A DNA stretch of 64,000 nucleotides, from assembly GCA_947095585.1 (NCBI GenBank), contig OX352761.1, positions 108,301,890 to 108,365,889 of the forward strand, written 5' to 3'. Numbering within the stretch: position 1 is the first letter of the stretch; each line of letters starts with the position of its first letter. The notes beneath the pieces are model-generated. The model saw nothing but the letters and a program-made list of their open reading frames with translations. It made no database searches and was not told where the DNA came from. A program made the position numbers and the translations under genes. Below are positions 22,045 to 31,819 of this stretch, piece after piece. The DNA is from Nephrocerus scutellatus (lineage: Eukaryota > Arthropoda > Insecta > Diptera > Pipunculidae).

Positions 22045-22868
22045 TTAGAATTCTAAGGAGTCATTCGCACTTGGAAAATGTCCATCTGTTTTTCAAACAG
22101 AAATATTTGCTATTTTACAAGTTGCCAACTGTAGTGACAGCAAAGCTGCTCTTCTAGCACTGGAATCACGTTTTGTCAATGCGAAGATTGTTCTAGAATG
22201 TAATAGAAGACCGAACTCTATTTCAAGATGGAATTCCGTCACTCTTGTCTGGATTCCGGGACATACAGGAGTAAAAGGAAAATAATTTGCTGATGCACTT
22301 GCAAGAAGTGATTCTTCCGATACTCCTTCTGGTCCGGAACCAATGTTAGGCTTGAGTCAGGCAAGCTTAAATATTGGTATTCGAAGATTTATGGAAGACG
22401 AACAGGAACAACGTTGGCACTCCATAAATACATGTAGAACTACCAAGCACTTTGTGGACAGGCCGAACAAAAACACCGCTAAGTTCATTTTGGGAATATC
22501 CAGAGTGAAGTGTCGGAGCATGGTCGGTTTACAGGACATAACCCGACTGTGAGTCATTTGTTCATGTTGGGACTTATATTGGATCAAATACGTAAATCTT
22601 GCCTGCAGGAAGAAGAAACAACTACACATTTCCTTTGTAGCTGTCCTGCTTACTCCAGGCTACGGATGAACGTTTTTGGGAAGGGATATAATAACGATCC
22701 AAGAACTTCGGTCGTTGAAACTAGAACAAGTCCTTCACTATCTTAAAGTAACCAAGAGATTTCAATAGTGAACTTACTGGGAACGAATACAATGGACCGA
22801 AGGTCTGAGTGCTCTGGTGTGGTTTTTCTCAGATTATCACACCAACCCAATACAACAACTATATAAGT
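22045..22868 (+). pseudogene. RNase-H-type LINE G, C-terminal half
   Basis: The plus strand encodes SFALGKCPSVFQTEIFAI and CSDSKAALLALES (RNase H catalytic blocks, usual VFQAEVYAI and SDSQAAL), then TLVWIPGHTGVKGK and FADALAR (usual WVPGHSGI.GNE.AD.LAR; one stop at the GNE position). LGLSQASLNI and a spacer follow, then QEEETTTHFLCSCPAYSRLR, the terminal Cys/His motif (usual CEEE.ET..H.LC.CP). The 3' end is near 22868. This is an R1/LOA/I-group LINE remnant with one main frameshift near 22510-22560. Confidence 0.85.
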
Positions 22869-22887
22869 TAATTAATTTACTTTATAA

Positions 22888-23505
22888 GTAAATTAGTTGC
22901 TAATGCTGTATAGTGTAGCGGATGCATTGTGATGAAATTTCTTCCTGGACTGTGGGAACTTTGAGGTCTCTGTGGATGTTGGCGTTGTTTACAATCCACG
23001 GTGCTCCAGTTACATTTCTTAGGATTGTTGATTGTACGCGTTGTATTTTGTCAACGTTCGAAGAGGCAGAATTATACCCCATAGCTGAATACCATAAGAC
23101 CAAATTGGTTTTAGGATTGACTTATAGAGCAATACTTTACAATCTTGCCTTGATGTGATGTGATGTGATGTGACAATTTACTTAGTAGCCAATGCATTTT
23201 AGCCACTTTAATTTTTGTTTCGGATTAACATGGAAAAGACCCGTAGAAGAAGTCTTTTCCATGTTAATCTTCTATGAAGTGGGAATCCTAGATAGTTGAC
23301 GTCTATTCGTTGAGGAATTGGTTTATAGTTAATCACTGGTGATGGGCAGCAGTTTTTATTTAAGGTAAATGTAATGTGGGTACTTTTGGTTTCATTTATT
23401 TTTATTCTCCCTGTTGATAGCCATTTTTCGACATTTTTGAGATAATATCTTAAATTCTCCGAGGCAGTAGCAGGATTTTTGCTTAAACTATCGGCATTTT
23501 AGGTA
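22888..23505 (-). pseudogene. Jockey-type LINE reverse transcriptase C-terminus
   Basis: The minus strand reads SKNPATASENLRYYLKNVE, KWLSTGRIKINETKSTHITF, YLGFPLHRRLTWKR, then after a disturbance MGYNSASSNVDKIQRVQST, LRNVTGAPWIVNN and NIHRDLKVPTVQEEI. All match the Jockey RT thumb and C-terminus in order. It lies tail-to-tail with LINE G. The break coincides with a perfect hairpin at 23223-23269 and a TGATG pentamer run at 23150-23173. Confidence 0.85.
23223..23269. repeat. Perfect 18-bp inverted repeat inside Jockey remnant
   Basis: GATTAACATGGAAAAGAC (23223-23240) and GTCTTTTCCATGTTAATC (23252-23269) are exact reverse complements around an 11-nt loop. On the minus strand one arm corresponds to the conserved LTWKR codons, and the other arm is an extra inverted copy that interrupts the ORF. 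Confidence 0.8.
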
Positions 23506-23634
23506 ATTGCATTAGTTTTTGGTATTTATCATGATTTATATTCCTGTCAAGGTTCAAACAATGAACTCGGATTACTATTGCAGTCTTTTGCAAGTCGGAT
23601 GCAAGAGTGAAGAAAAAACAACTTCCAGGAATAT

Positions 23635-23995
23635 AGGTGAAAAAAGTTTTGATTCATCAGGACAATGCACGCCTATCCACATCGCGTCAAACTATGTCTG
23701 AAATCCATAACTGTGAGTTTGAATTACTGATCATTTTTCCTATTCTTGTTCCATGTGACTTTCATTTGTTTTCCAAAATTAAAATAAACGTTTGACTGGA
23801 CAGAGATTTTGCAATGAATGGTGAAGTTGAAGGTGTAGTTAACGTATTTTTAAAGGCCTTGAGGAAACACTTTCTTAAAAGTGGTGAAATGTCCTTAGAG
23901 ACCAGGTAAAAGAAGTGTCTTGAGCTAAGAGGTGATTGAGAAATTAAAGCATTTTATAAACTTGCTGGTTCGCTAACTTTTCAATTTACCCTCAT
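23635..23995 (+). pseudogene. mariner transposase 3' remnant
   Basis: The plus strand reads VLIHQDNARLSTSRQTMSEI, FPILVPCDFHLFSKIK and DFAMNGEVEGVVNVFLKAL, then FLKSGEMSLETR.KKCLELRGD. This corresponds to the mariner block with the catalytic Asp in HQDNA, the SPDLAPCDFFLF block and the C-terminus L..RW.KCIEL.GDY. The SPDL third-acid block is degraded. The likely 3' terminal region ends near 23995. Confidence 0.85.
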
Positions 23996-23999
23996 GTAT

Positions 24000-25350
24000 G
24001 TTCCTTGGGGAGAATATAATAGGGTAAAGTTAATTAAACGCTTCCTAAACCCGATAATACTACCATTGAGAAAACCAAAGAACTCGCATTGGAAACCAGC
24101 TAGAAAGATAGAACCACGAGATAACAATTAAAGATAACAATAATATCGGTTCGGTGAAACATCGCATGGATGTTTCTTGGTTTTCACTTACCAATTCAAT
24201 TCAATTTAATTCGATTACGATGCTATACGGATGGCATTACATTCACACGCATCTTAGTAAAGGCAAAAACTCGCCTGAGGTGAGTATTTTTACAAGTTGG
24301 GAATTTTTCTTAGTCATAATTTTTGATAGCGGAATGTTTAGCCGCGAAACTGATCAGGTCACGAGCAATAAGATTTGGTCTTAAAATTTCCGTTCGTAAT
24401 TCAAATTATTATTACATATGGGATGTTACAGATAAAACTGCGTCAATATCGGTGTCTCTTAATAATTTTAGTTGCGTCGGAGTCATATTGTGTCGTGTTG
24501 ATTACCCAGAATACAAGGAACTGATTAAAAATGCAATTTTGTCGGTGATTTATAGTCTACGAACTACGAAACGCAACGCTACATGTTTGAAACTAGATTC
24601 AGCCAACCGCAGGGGAATTTTCACGAATTAAAAATTCTTCACGCGTAAATGTTGTTGACGTTTTTAGGTTTACCATTTGGCATTTATTCAATACATCACT
24701 CTTTTCCAATGAGTAATCTTATCTTTTACAATGGCAGTGACAAACGTCAATCTCTGACCCTTAGCAAAATGGAGCTTTATCTTTAATTAATTGAAAAGAA
24801 GCGACTCGTGTTTTCAATAATACGTATTATGACAAAATCTAGCAATAACAATAATGTGAATAACAATTTTATCGGTTGTAATGATAATAAGTAATCTACA
24901 AATTTAAAAAATGATTGAATGTTGATCATTGCGTTTTCAGTGTATGAGCCGAACAGGTTATGGCTATGGCATTACTTTTGTTTGTTACTACATTTTGTTG
25001 TTATTTTTTACACAATTCATTGACATGGAATTTCACTGTTAATACAATTAAAACGAACAACAAAAACCACTGAATTGGAGTTCATTAAATATGTATGTTA
25101 TCAAGGTCGTTAGAACAGTGTTTTTATACCACAAGTTGGAGTGTTTTATTTATTTTTAATTTTTTTCTTTTATTACCAATTATTATTATCTATTGTGTTC
25201 ATATTGTACTCATTGGAAAGTTACTACAACGATATACCTATTTATATAATTACTTTTTTTTTAACAAAAAGAACTTCTCAGGTAAGTCGTAATTTAATCT
25301 AAAAGAAATGAGGATTTAATTCGAAAAGTTTCTCGAAATAATATTAATAA
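24000..25350. other. No gene recognised
   Basis: AT-rich sequence with two overlapping accidental plus frames at 24154-24631. The block around 24710-24990 has unique-looking sequence. No element or RNA gene signature is seen. Confidence 0.4.
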
Positions 25351-25355
25351 TATCT

Positions 25356-25484
25356 AATATTCGGCGCGAGAGACCGTTGCGGTCTAAGGCCTTGCTTCTC
25401 GCATTCATTTGTGTTGTGCATGTATATTTTTGCACACAAATGGAAGGGACCTACAATTTAATGCGGTACCGAATGGCGAATATA
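25356..25484 (-). mobile_element. SINE, truncated (3' half only)
   Basis: The words ATTCGGCGCGAGAGACCGTTG, GGCCTTGCTTCTCGC, TTTTTGCACACAAATGG and ACCTACAATTTAATGC match the 3' half of the SINE on the minus strand. The tRNA head is absent. The break joins LINE D sequence directly at about 25487. Confidence 0.85.
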
Positions 25485-25486
25485 CT

Positions 25487-26505
25487 TCGGTTTTAGTAAC
25501 TCTGCTGTTAAATTTGCTTTTGATTACCTTACTGGTAGAACACAGGGAGTATTTGTAAATGGTCAATACTCCTCTGCACTCGAACTCAAGACTGGAGCAC
25601 CACAGGGATCTGTCCTTGGCCCACTTCTATTTGCCTTATATATTATTGATCTAACAAATCTTTGCAAATCTGTTTCCGTGCATATGTACGCTTATGATGT
25701 ACAAATTGCCTCTCACAACCCAGAGGGCTTATGAAAGATTGTGTTACCAGATTTAATGAGGATCTTGGCCGTATTCATGAGTGGGCTCGTAGAAATTGCC
25801 TGTGACTTAATCAAGCAAAAACACAATGCCTGTTAATTGCCCAGTCCATGCCACTGGCTAATGACTTACCTAGCATAATGCTTGGTGGCAATGCAATCCA
25901 ATATTGCACTAAAGTTAAAAATCTTGGTGTCATTATCCACAGTGGTCTGTCTGCTAATGACCATATAAACTCTGTTGTTGGCAGAATAAATGGTACCCTT
26001 CGCTACCTGTGGAAAAGTGCTGTTTACACTCCCCAGGGTATTTGTTTAAAGCTGGTTCAGACACTCCTAAAACCACTCGTAGCGTACTCCGAGAATATTT
26101 ACTGATCCTTGGACTCAATTTCTTTTCGCAGACTTCAAGTTTCTCATAATGCCATGATAAGATATGTTTTCATGCTTTCAAAATATAGGCATATTTCTAG
26201 TTATAACACAGCTATCCTCAATTGTACGCTGAAAGACTACTTCATCATTAGAAACTGTATCTTTATTCATAAAAAACTATATTTTCGAAAGCCTAGTTAC
26301 TTGTTAGATAAGATTCAACTTCAGACCACTCGTTGTCAATGCCTGTGCATTCCTCAATATAACTACTTCAATAGTCAGCGCATGTTCTTCATTCATGCTG
26401 TCAGATTGGGGAACTCTCCTCCCGTTTCCTTATAGGTAATTAATAGGTCTAGTAGCTTTAGGCAGGCAATATACGAATATTTTAGAGACAATTCTAGTTA
26501 AACAT
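25487..26505 (+). pseudogene. CR1-like LINE D reverse transcriptase
   Basis: The plus strand reads YFGFSNSAVKFAFDYLTGRT, LELKTGAPQGSVLGPLLFAL (motif B), then VHMYAYDVQIAS where the usual YADD is YAYD (motif C inactivated). RIHEWARRNCL and NQAKTQCLLIA follow, then the frame 25848-26105 with VKNLGVIIHSGLSANDHI and LRYLWKS, then 26109-26435 with FRRLQVSHNAMIRYVF. These are CR1/Jockey-group RT features in order. A few stops and frameshifts are present, and the 5' part is missing. Confidence 0.85.
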
Positions 26506-26555
26506 TTATTTTATGTTACAGTTGCAATTTTATCATCTTAGCGGTTTCTTTTATT

Positions 26556-27424
26556 AAATTCTCTATATATACTTCACTTTCCCGTGGCACGGATGTCGGT
26601 CGGAAATCGGTCGGCTGTCGGACGTCTGTCGTGGAATCTTGCGATCAATTTTAAACCCACTTCCCAAAGCCCGATTTTATTGAAATTGCACACATGTGTA
26701 TTTCCAGAGACAACACTTTCTATTAAAATTTGAGGCCCCTCGGGCCACGGAGTCGGGGGGCTCCCCTACAAATATTTTAAATTTTTTTTCTCGATACTCT
26801 TCAAATTTTGTACACATGTGTATCTCTAATATACAACACTTTTTGTAAAAATTTTGGAGACCCCGGGCCCGGGTTCGTGGGGCCTCATAACTTTTTTAAA
26901 AAAAAATAACCCCATTTTCATCAAATTTAATACACATGTGTATCTCCGATAGACAACACTTTTTGTAAAAAATTTTGTGACCCCGGGCCCGGGTTCGTGG
27001 GGCCCCATACAATTTTTTAAAAAGTTAACCCGATTTTCTTCAAATTTAATACACATGTGTATCTTCGATAGACAAAACTTTTTGTAAAAAATTTTGACAC
27101 CCCGGGCCCGGGTTCGTGGGGCCCCATAACTTTTTTTTAAATAATTAACCCGATTTTCTTCAAATTTTATATACGTATGTATCTCCGATGAAAAACACTT
27201 TTTGTAAAAATTTTGGAGACCCCGGGCCCCAGGGTCATTGGTCCCCAATTTTTTTTTAAAAAAATGCCCTGCGGCACGAAGGACTCCAAATTTTAACAGA
27301 AAATGCTGTCACCGGAAATACACATGTGTGCGAGGTTTCAATAAATTTGGGCTTTCGGAAGTGGCTTAAAAATTGATCGCAAAATTCCACGACAAACAAA
27401 CACACGGGGACGCAAAGAGAATTA
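26556..27424. mobile_element. Foldback-like element: long inverted ends around tandem units
   Basis: The left end (26556-26745) and right end (27268-27424) are inverted copies: AATTCTCT...GTCGTGGAATCTTGCGAT on the left against ATCGCAAAATTCCACGAC...AGAGAATT on the right. Pairing runs, with mismatches, through CACTTCC.AAAGCCC, CACACATGTGTATTTCC and the GGCCCC/GGAGTCC area. Between them four direct tandem units of about 120 bp fill 26788-27265. The arms themselves are diverged versions of the same unit, with the right-most one flipped. No transposase is encoded. The architecture fits Foldback/Galileo-like or other TIR-expanded non-autonomous DNA elements; I cannot assign a superfamily. Target-site duplication is uncertain. 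Confidence 0.75.
26788..27265. repeat. Four tandem units of about 120 bp
   Basis: The landmark TACACATGTG (TATACGTATG in the last unit) occurs at 26811, 26931, 27050 and 27170, giving spacings of 120, 119 and 120. Each unit contains TTCAAATTT, the landmark, ACAACACTTTTTGTAAAAA, CCCCGGGCCC and GGGGCCCCAT followed by a poly-T stretch. Because the period is near a multiple of three, a spurious minus frame of 140 codons with a repeating EPGPG motif spans the array. Confidence 0.9.
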
Positions 27425-27529
27425 AAAAAAAGGAAAATTCAAAACCTATTTCGAATTTTTGAAATAACCGAAATTCCAGCACTCACGTTCCAACTCTAGA
27501 CTTTTCGTGGCTCCTGAATATAAATATTC

Positions 27530-27640
27530 GTAAACTTTTGCAAAATTGGATGACATCGGCTCACAATCGGGTCCGGTGGAGAGATTTTTTGTGGGAGGGC
27601 AGAACTGGACCTTGGTTGTAGAACCAAATATGATGTTGGA
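27530..27640 (+). mobile_element. LINE B 3' end fragment
   Basis: GCAAAATTGGATGACATCGG, GGTCCGGTGGAGAGA, TTGTGGGAGGGCAG, GGTTGTAGAACCAAATATGATG follow the order of the 3' end of LINE B (compare 49676-49770). Only about 110 bases are present. Confidence 0.8.
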
Positions 27641-28630
27641 ACTTTTTGTAAAATTGGTCCTTTATGTCTGGTGTCTTCAAAATGACTAACTTTTTTTGAT
27701 GAGCTGCTGTAAAGTTCCCTTATTTTGACGATTTTTCGGGAATGGAGTTAAGCTTTGCTGAATTGCTGCATTAAATTTGCCAAAGAATCACAAAGTTCCA
27801 TTTCTGTAATATTCAGACATAGCGCAGCCATTGAGTAGGACCACCATCAGAGCATTATATTGAATTAAAGACGCAGACTAAACTTAGAAAGATACATTAT
27901 ATTCAACAGACGCTATATAGGTATTTGGCTGTTGAATACAATGTCTCGTCAGTACAGTCACAGAGTCCCGAAACCCGGGCTTGAGTCATGTCAATCTCAA
28001 TATTGGGATTTCTATTACGGGATTCCAGGATTGCAAACCCTAGTCCTGATCTTCTGGCCTTTCTTGTAATTTACAAGTAATATACAAATAAGCATAACTT
28101 GTTTACTCATATTTATTACAAGTTAGATACAACTAAATTAAATATCCTTAGGTACTAAGCTTCTTATTACACCGTGTAAACAATAACCTTTGTAGATTAT
28201 ATGTCAACTTTAAATTGTTTGTTTGATTCGAGAGAGTGAAGGTTTAAGAACCATGTCAACCATTTATACGGACGTGACAACTTCTGTCCGTTTAGAGAAT
28301 AACAAATCTTTTGACGTTTGATTAATTCAGCTGGCTCTCTCCGGAACGAAGTTAGTGTAGGGGGCATGACAGTAGGCGAATTAGGCCGACATTTTAAGAA
28401 CCTATTAGTTTATGTATTCTGAAATTGGTTTAATTTGCAAAAAATCTATGCCTTCTTTTGGCATGAAAAAATTGGGATGGAAAACTAAAATACAGGCTAG
28501 TTGTACATCAAAATTCAACCTAAAGTCTCTTTCAGTTCCCGAATCATTGCGAAAAATTAATTGTTAATTTTAAGTTAAATACCTGGCAGTGGTCGGATTT
28601 CGCATTAAACGAACTCAACAACCCATGGTT
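27641..28630. other. No gene recognised
   Basis: Mixed AT-rich sequence. A small inverted-looking pair of CCCGGG and TCCCG words near 27970-28050 is noted. No motif is recognised. Confidence 0.4.
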
Positions 28631-28633
28631 AAA

Positions 28634-28872
28634 GGTTAGAGACAATTCCGGAGAATCTATAATGATAAGATCTACAGCGTTACCGTGATGTCGACATCGT
28701 GAAGAGAATAACCGTCTGTAGACTCCGGTGGGCAGTACTTGAGCGAATCTTGTACGATCTGTGGCACACGATAGCGAGGCCAATCCGTCCAGAACCAGAA
28801 CGCCTATAGAGTTTATACGGCTGCAAAAGTGGATAACATCGGCTATTAAATCGGGTCCAATGGAGCGATTTT
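28634..28872 (+). mobile_element. LINE B fragment, strongly diverged
   Basis: ATTCCGGAGAATCTATAATGAT, GCGTTACCGTGATGTCGAC and CTCCGGTGGGCAG, followed by degraded matches to the LINE B C-terminal coding region (compare 49447-49720). The ORF is destroyed. It is more diverged than the copies at 37, 49 and 52 kb. Confidence 0.8.
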
Positions 28873-28879
28873 AATCATC

Positions 28880-29530
28880 ACATTTCTTGGCCAAATGAAA
28901 ACAGCCAGATTAGTGGCAAAATCGTCAAGTCGTTATGGTAAACGTAAAAAAACCAGCTGTCTGCTACGGTTCTAAGGGGCACGAGGAACAAGTATACCTG
29001 CTTTCAAATATTTCGAACAAACAAATTGTCCAGTATTTTATATTTCTAACCGAGGTGAACACTGCATATTCCCCATAAACTCCGCTTTGATTACGTTCTT
29101 ATTTTTATTTTATTTTTAAAAATAATCATAATCAGAACTCGATACTAAATTTTTATAATTACCTGTAAACACTGACTTCACTTTTGACGACTGTCGATCA
29201 CAAACTGTACTACGCAGCTGATTGACGGTTGTCTTCTAAATAATGACATTAACAAAAATTTGATATTTCTCGCTAAACTGTCCAGTTATCACGATATTTC
29301 TCAATTCACATTAAGTGGATCACATACAACTTTCCAATACAATGAATGCAATAACATGTTTACAAATGTCTTGTATATTTGTAACTCAATGCAAGAGCGC
29401 TCTTACGAAGGATTATAAGAAAAACGAGAGATATAATTGTATATTTCCTTCAGAAGGGAGAAACGATGTATGTAGAGTAATTGACGTATCCGCAAAGATT
29501 TCCAGCTGCCCTATTCAACCAAGTTTTGTA
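28880..29530. other. No gene recognised
   Basis: Non-coding AT-rich DNA up to the Helitron 5' end. A plus frame at 29315-29548 runs into the Helitron and looks accidental. Confidence 0.4.
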
Positions 29531-29858
29531 TCTATACTAATATTATAAGAAATAATGTTTGTTTGTATGTAGGAGGTAATCTTCGGACCTACTGGACCGA
29601 TTTCAAAAATTCTTCCACCAATATTTAGAATGGACTTTCAGCGTTAGCATGAGCTATAAATTATCCTGTTATATTAAATAAAAGGACTTTTAGTGGCGAC
29701 CAATTTTGTAACTAAACAACTAAAGTCGATGAAAAAACGGTGCGAATATGATCGGTGCCGCTTTGTTTAGGTTTAGGCAATAGTACATCCTTCCCGTGGT
29801 AGTGATGGCAAGGCGGGGATTCATGTGTGCAGGTGGCGGAGCGCCCGGGAAAAACAAG
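29531..29858 (+). mobile_element. Non-autonomous Helitron
   Basis: It starts A|TCTATACTAATATTATAAG, the common insect Helitron 5' terminus, followed by GTTTGTTTGTATGTAGGAGG, ACCTACTGGACCGATTT and TTCTTCCACCAAT. The 3' end has a GC-rich segment GGCGGAGCGCCCGGG and then CAAG|T, a one-base change from the canonical CTAG|T. There is no coding capacity and no TSD, consistent with rolling-circle insertion at an AT site. Confidence 0.75.
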
Positions 29859-29861
29859 TAA

Positions 29862-31815
29862 TCTTATAAAGATAAATTTAAAGGTATAAAATAAATTAGA
29901 AAATTCATACATAGAAGTCTCTTTTACTTGCTTATATGCCAAAGAAATCCCGATTGATTAGAAATATATAAAAGAACGTTTCATATATGTAAAGTGTGCC
30001 ACATTATCCTCGTGCGATAAAAAATAATTTTATGCGCCAGGATCGGACGCCGCTTTTAGGCAAAAAACGAAAATGTTGATATAAAGGAACTCTTAAGTTT
30101 AATTTAAATATTTTCAATGAATGCAAAATGTTATAAGTTTGCTTTGTTTAAATGTTGAATATATTACGTGCGTTTCGATTTAATAAAAAAGAGTAATAAA
30201 GCGTTGAACCTAAGCAAAATGCTACTTTTTTGTGTTAATTGGTGCGAAATGCAAATATTATCTTGACAAAATTTTATCCCCAAATAATCGGTATATGACC
30301 TCCTTATAAATGTTTCTTACTTGCAAGAAAAACCACTGCAACTTAATTCATTTCTTTGTTAACAATTAATGAATGAATGAAACGCAACACAAATTAACAT
30401 CGAAATTTTGACAAAATTGTTCATAAAATTGCTATTAGGAGTACAAATGTTTTAATAAAATAATTATAACTGAAAGTGAATAAAAGCGGCAGTGAAGTTT
30501 GTGTTTCATTTATTTTACCAAAGCTTTGTGTAGAATTGGAAACACTTTAGAAAAGCTTTTCAATTTAAATAAAATACCCTAAAATGCGGTGCAGTAGGGA
30601 ATATTCCAAAAATTCATGTAAATTTTTTAATCCTAGAAGTACCATATCAGCCTTTGTTCTGCGTGTTTGCAAAGATCAACTTCGTTCGACTCGCACGCAA
30701 CTGTACTCAACAGCTTACGCTGTGATTCTTGATCACATCTCATTTGTATAGATGCAAAACAATCACAAGTCCAAGAGGTTCTGCACCAAAAAGTGCGTCA
30801 TCAGACATAAATAATTGCATTGCATACAGTTAGATACGTATGCAAATGTAACGCTCAGCACCGCACTGGCTCCCCTACTTGTCCTTTCACATTTATTTCA
30901 CTTAAACGATCGCGAGGCATTATTCTCGCGATCGTTTTGCTAATCAATTTAATTTGTCGCATTTGTGTGGACAAAGTGTTGTGGTAATGATATGACCGCC
31001 TGACCGCATGTTTATTACAATTCTTGACAGTATCGTGCGCCTCCGCCGGGGCTCCTTGTTCTGGTTCGTGCCGCGTAGCAAATCGAATGTTGTCCCGCTT
31101 GTATGTTGTTGTACGTGTCGAGTGGGCGCTTCACAATTGTGCGTGCCGTGCTGATACAATCCGGTTCCGTCGTAATCTGATGTAACCACACTGTAAGGAA
31201 CATTCTGGAAAATCCCGAATGGTGGAATTGCATTTATTCAATTGTCTATGCAATAGACGTTTTGAGTACATGCAATATCGCTTCGACACTCATCTTGTTG
31301 AGTTGTAATAAAAGTGCAATCACGTGCGAAAACTTTATATGCAACGTTGTTGTTGCAATTTTTCATTGTGAACTTTTATTTGATATAACATTTTATTAAA
31401 AGGCCTAGATACATAAAAAATCAGAGATACTTTAATTGTTACTTTCTTCGCACGGGAGACTTTTAACATAATATCTCTCTGGCCGCTTTTATAACTTTTT
31501 GTATAATCACCAAGCTTTACGTTAAAACTAAATAAATTAAAAAACATCATAAACCTACAAGTAGTGCAATTAAAATTAATTCATATTTTAACTTTCGTTC
31601 AACTGATACGAGTATATGGAGAACATATATTGCAGCTGACGTGCATTATTGCACAAACAACACCATTTTGTTAACTTAGTTGACAACTCAACTGTCAAAT
31701 TCTAAACGAAATACCGTTATAAATCAACAGTACGTATTCTCGTGCTTTATAATATTTTCCTTATCGCACTAATGATAATAATGACAAGGCGGGGTTCAAC
31801 TAAACTTACTATTCG
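29862..31815. other. No gene recognised; TE-poor region with a GC-rich core
   Basis: 30650-31300 is GC-richer than the flanks (for example GCGCCTCCGCCGGGG near 31036) and has no transposon signature. It looks like single-copy DNA, possibly regulatory. Short minus frames at 30944-31233 overlap in different phases and are not convincing. It contains the hairpin listed separately. Confidence 0.4.
30904..30937. repeat. Perfect 13-bp GC-rich hairpin
   Basis: AAACGATCGCGAG (30904-30916) pairs exactly with CTCGCGATCGTTT (30925-30937) across GCATTATT. The arms contain CGATCG and CGCGATCG words, unusual in this AT-rich window. Confidence 0.8.
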
Positions 31816-31819
31816 GACG

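Noticed and set aside
26826..27248. 140-codon protein with EPGPG repeats
   Set aside because: It is the antisense reading of a tandem array whose period is close to a multiple of three; the frame changes between units.
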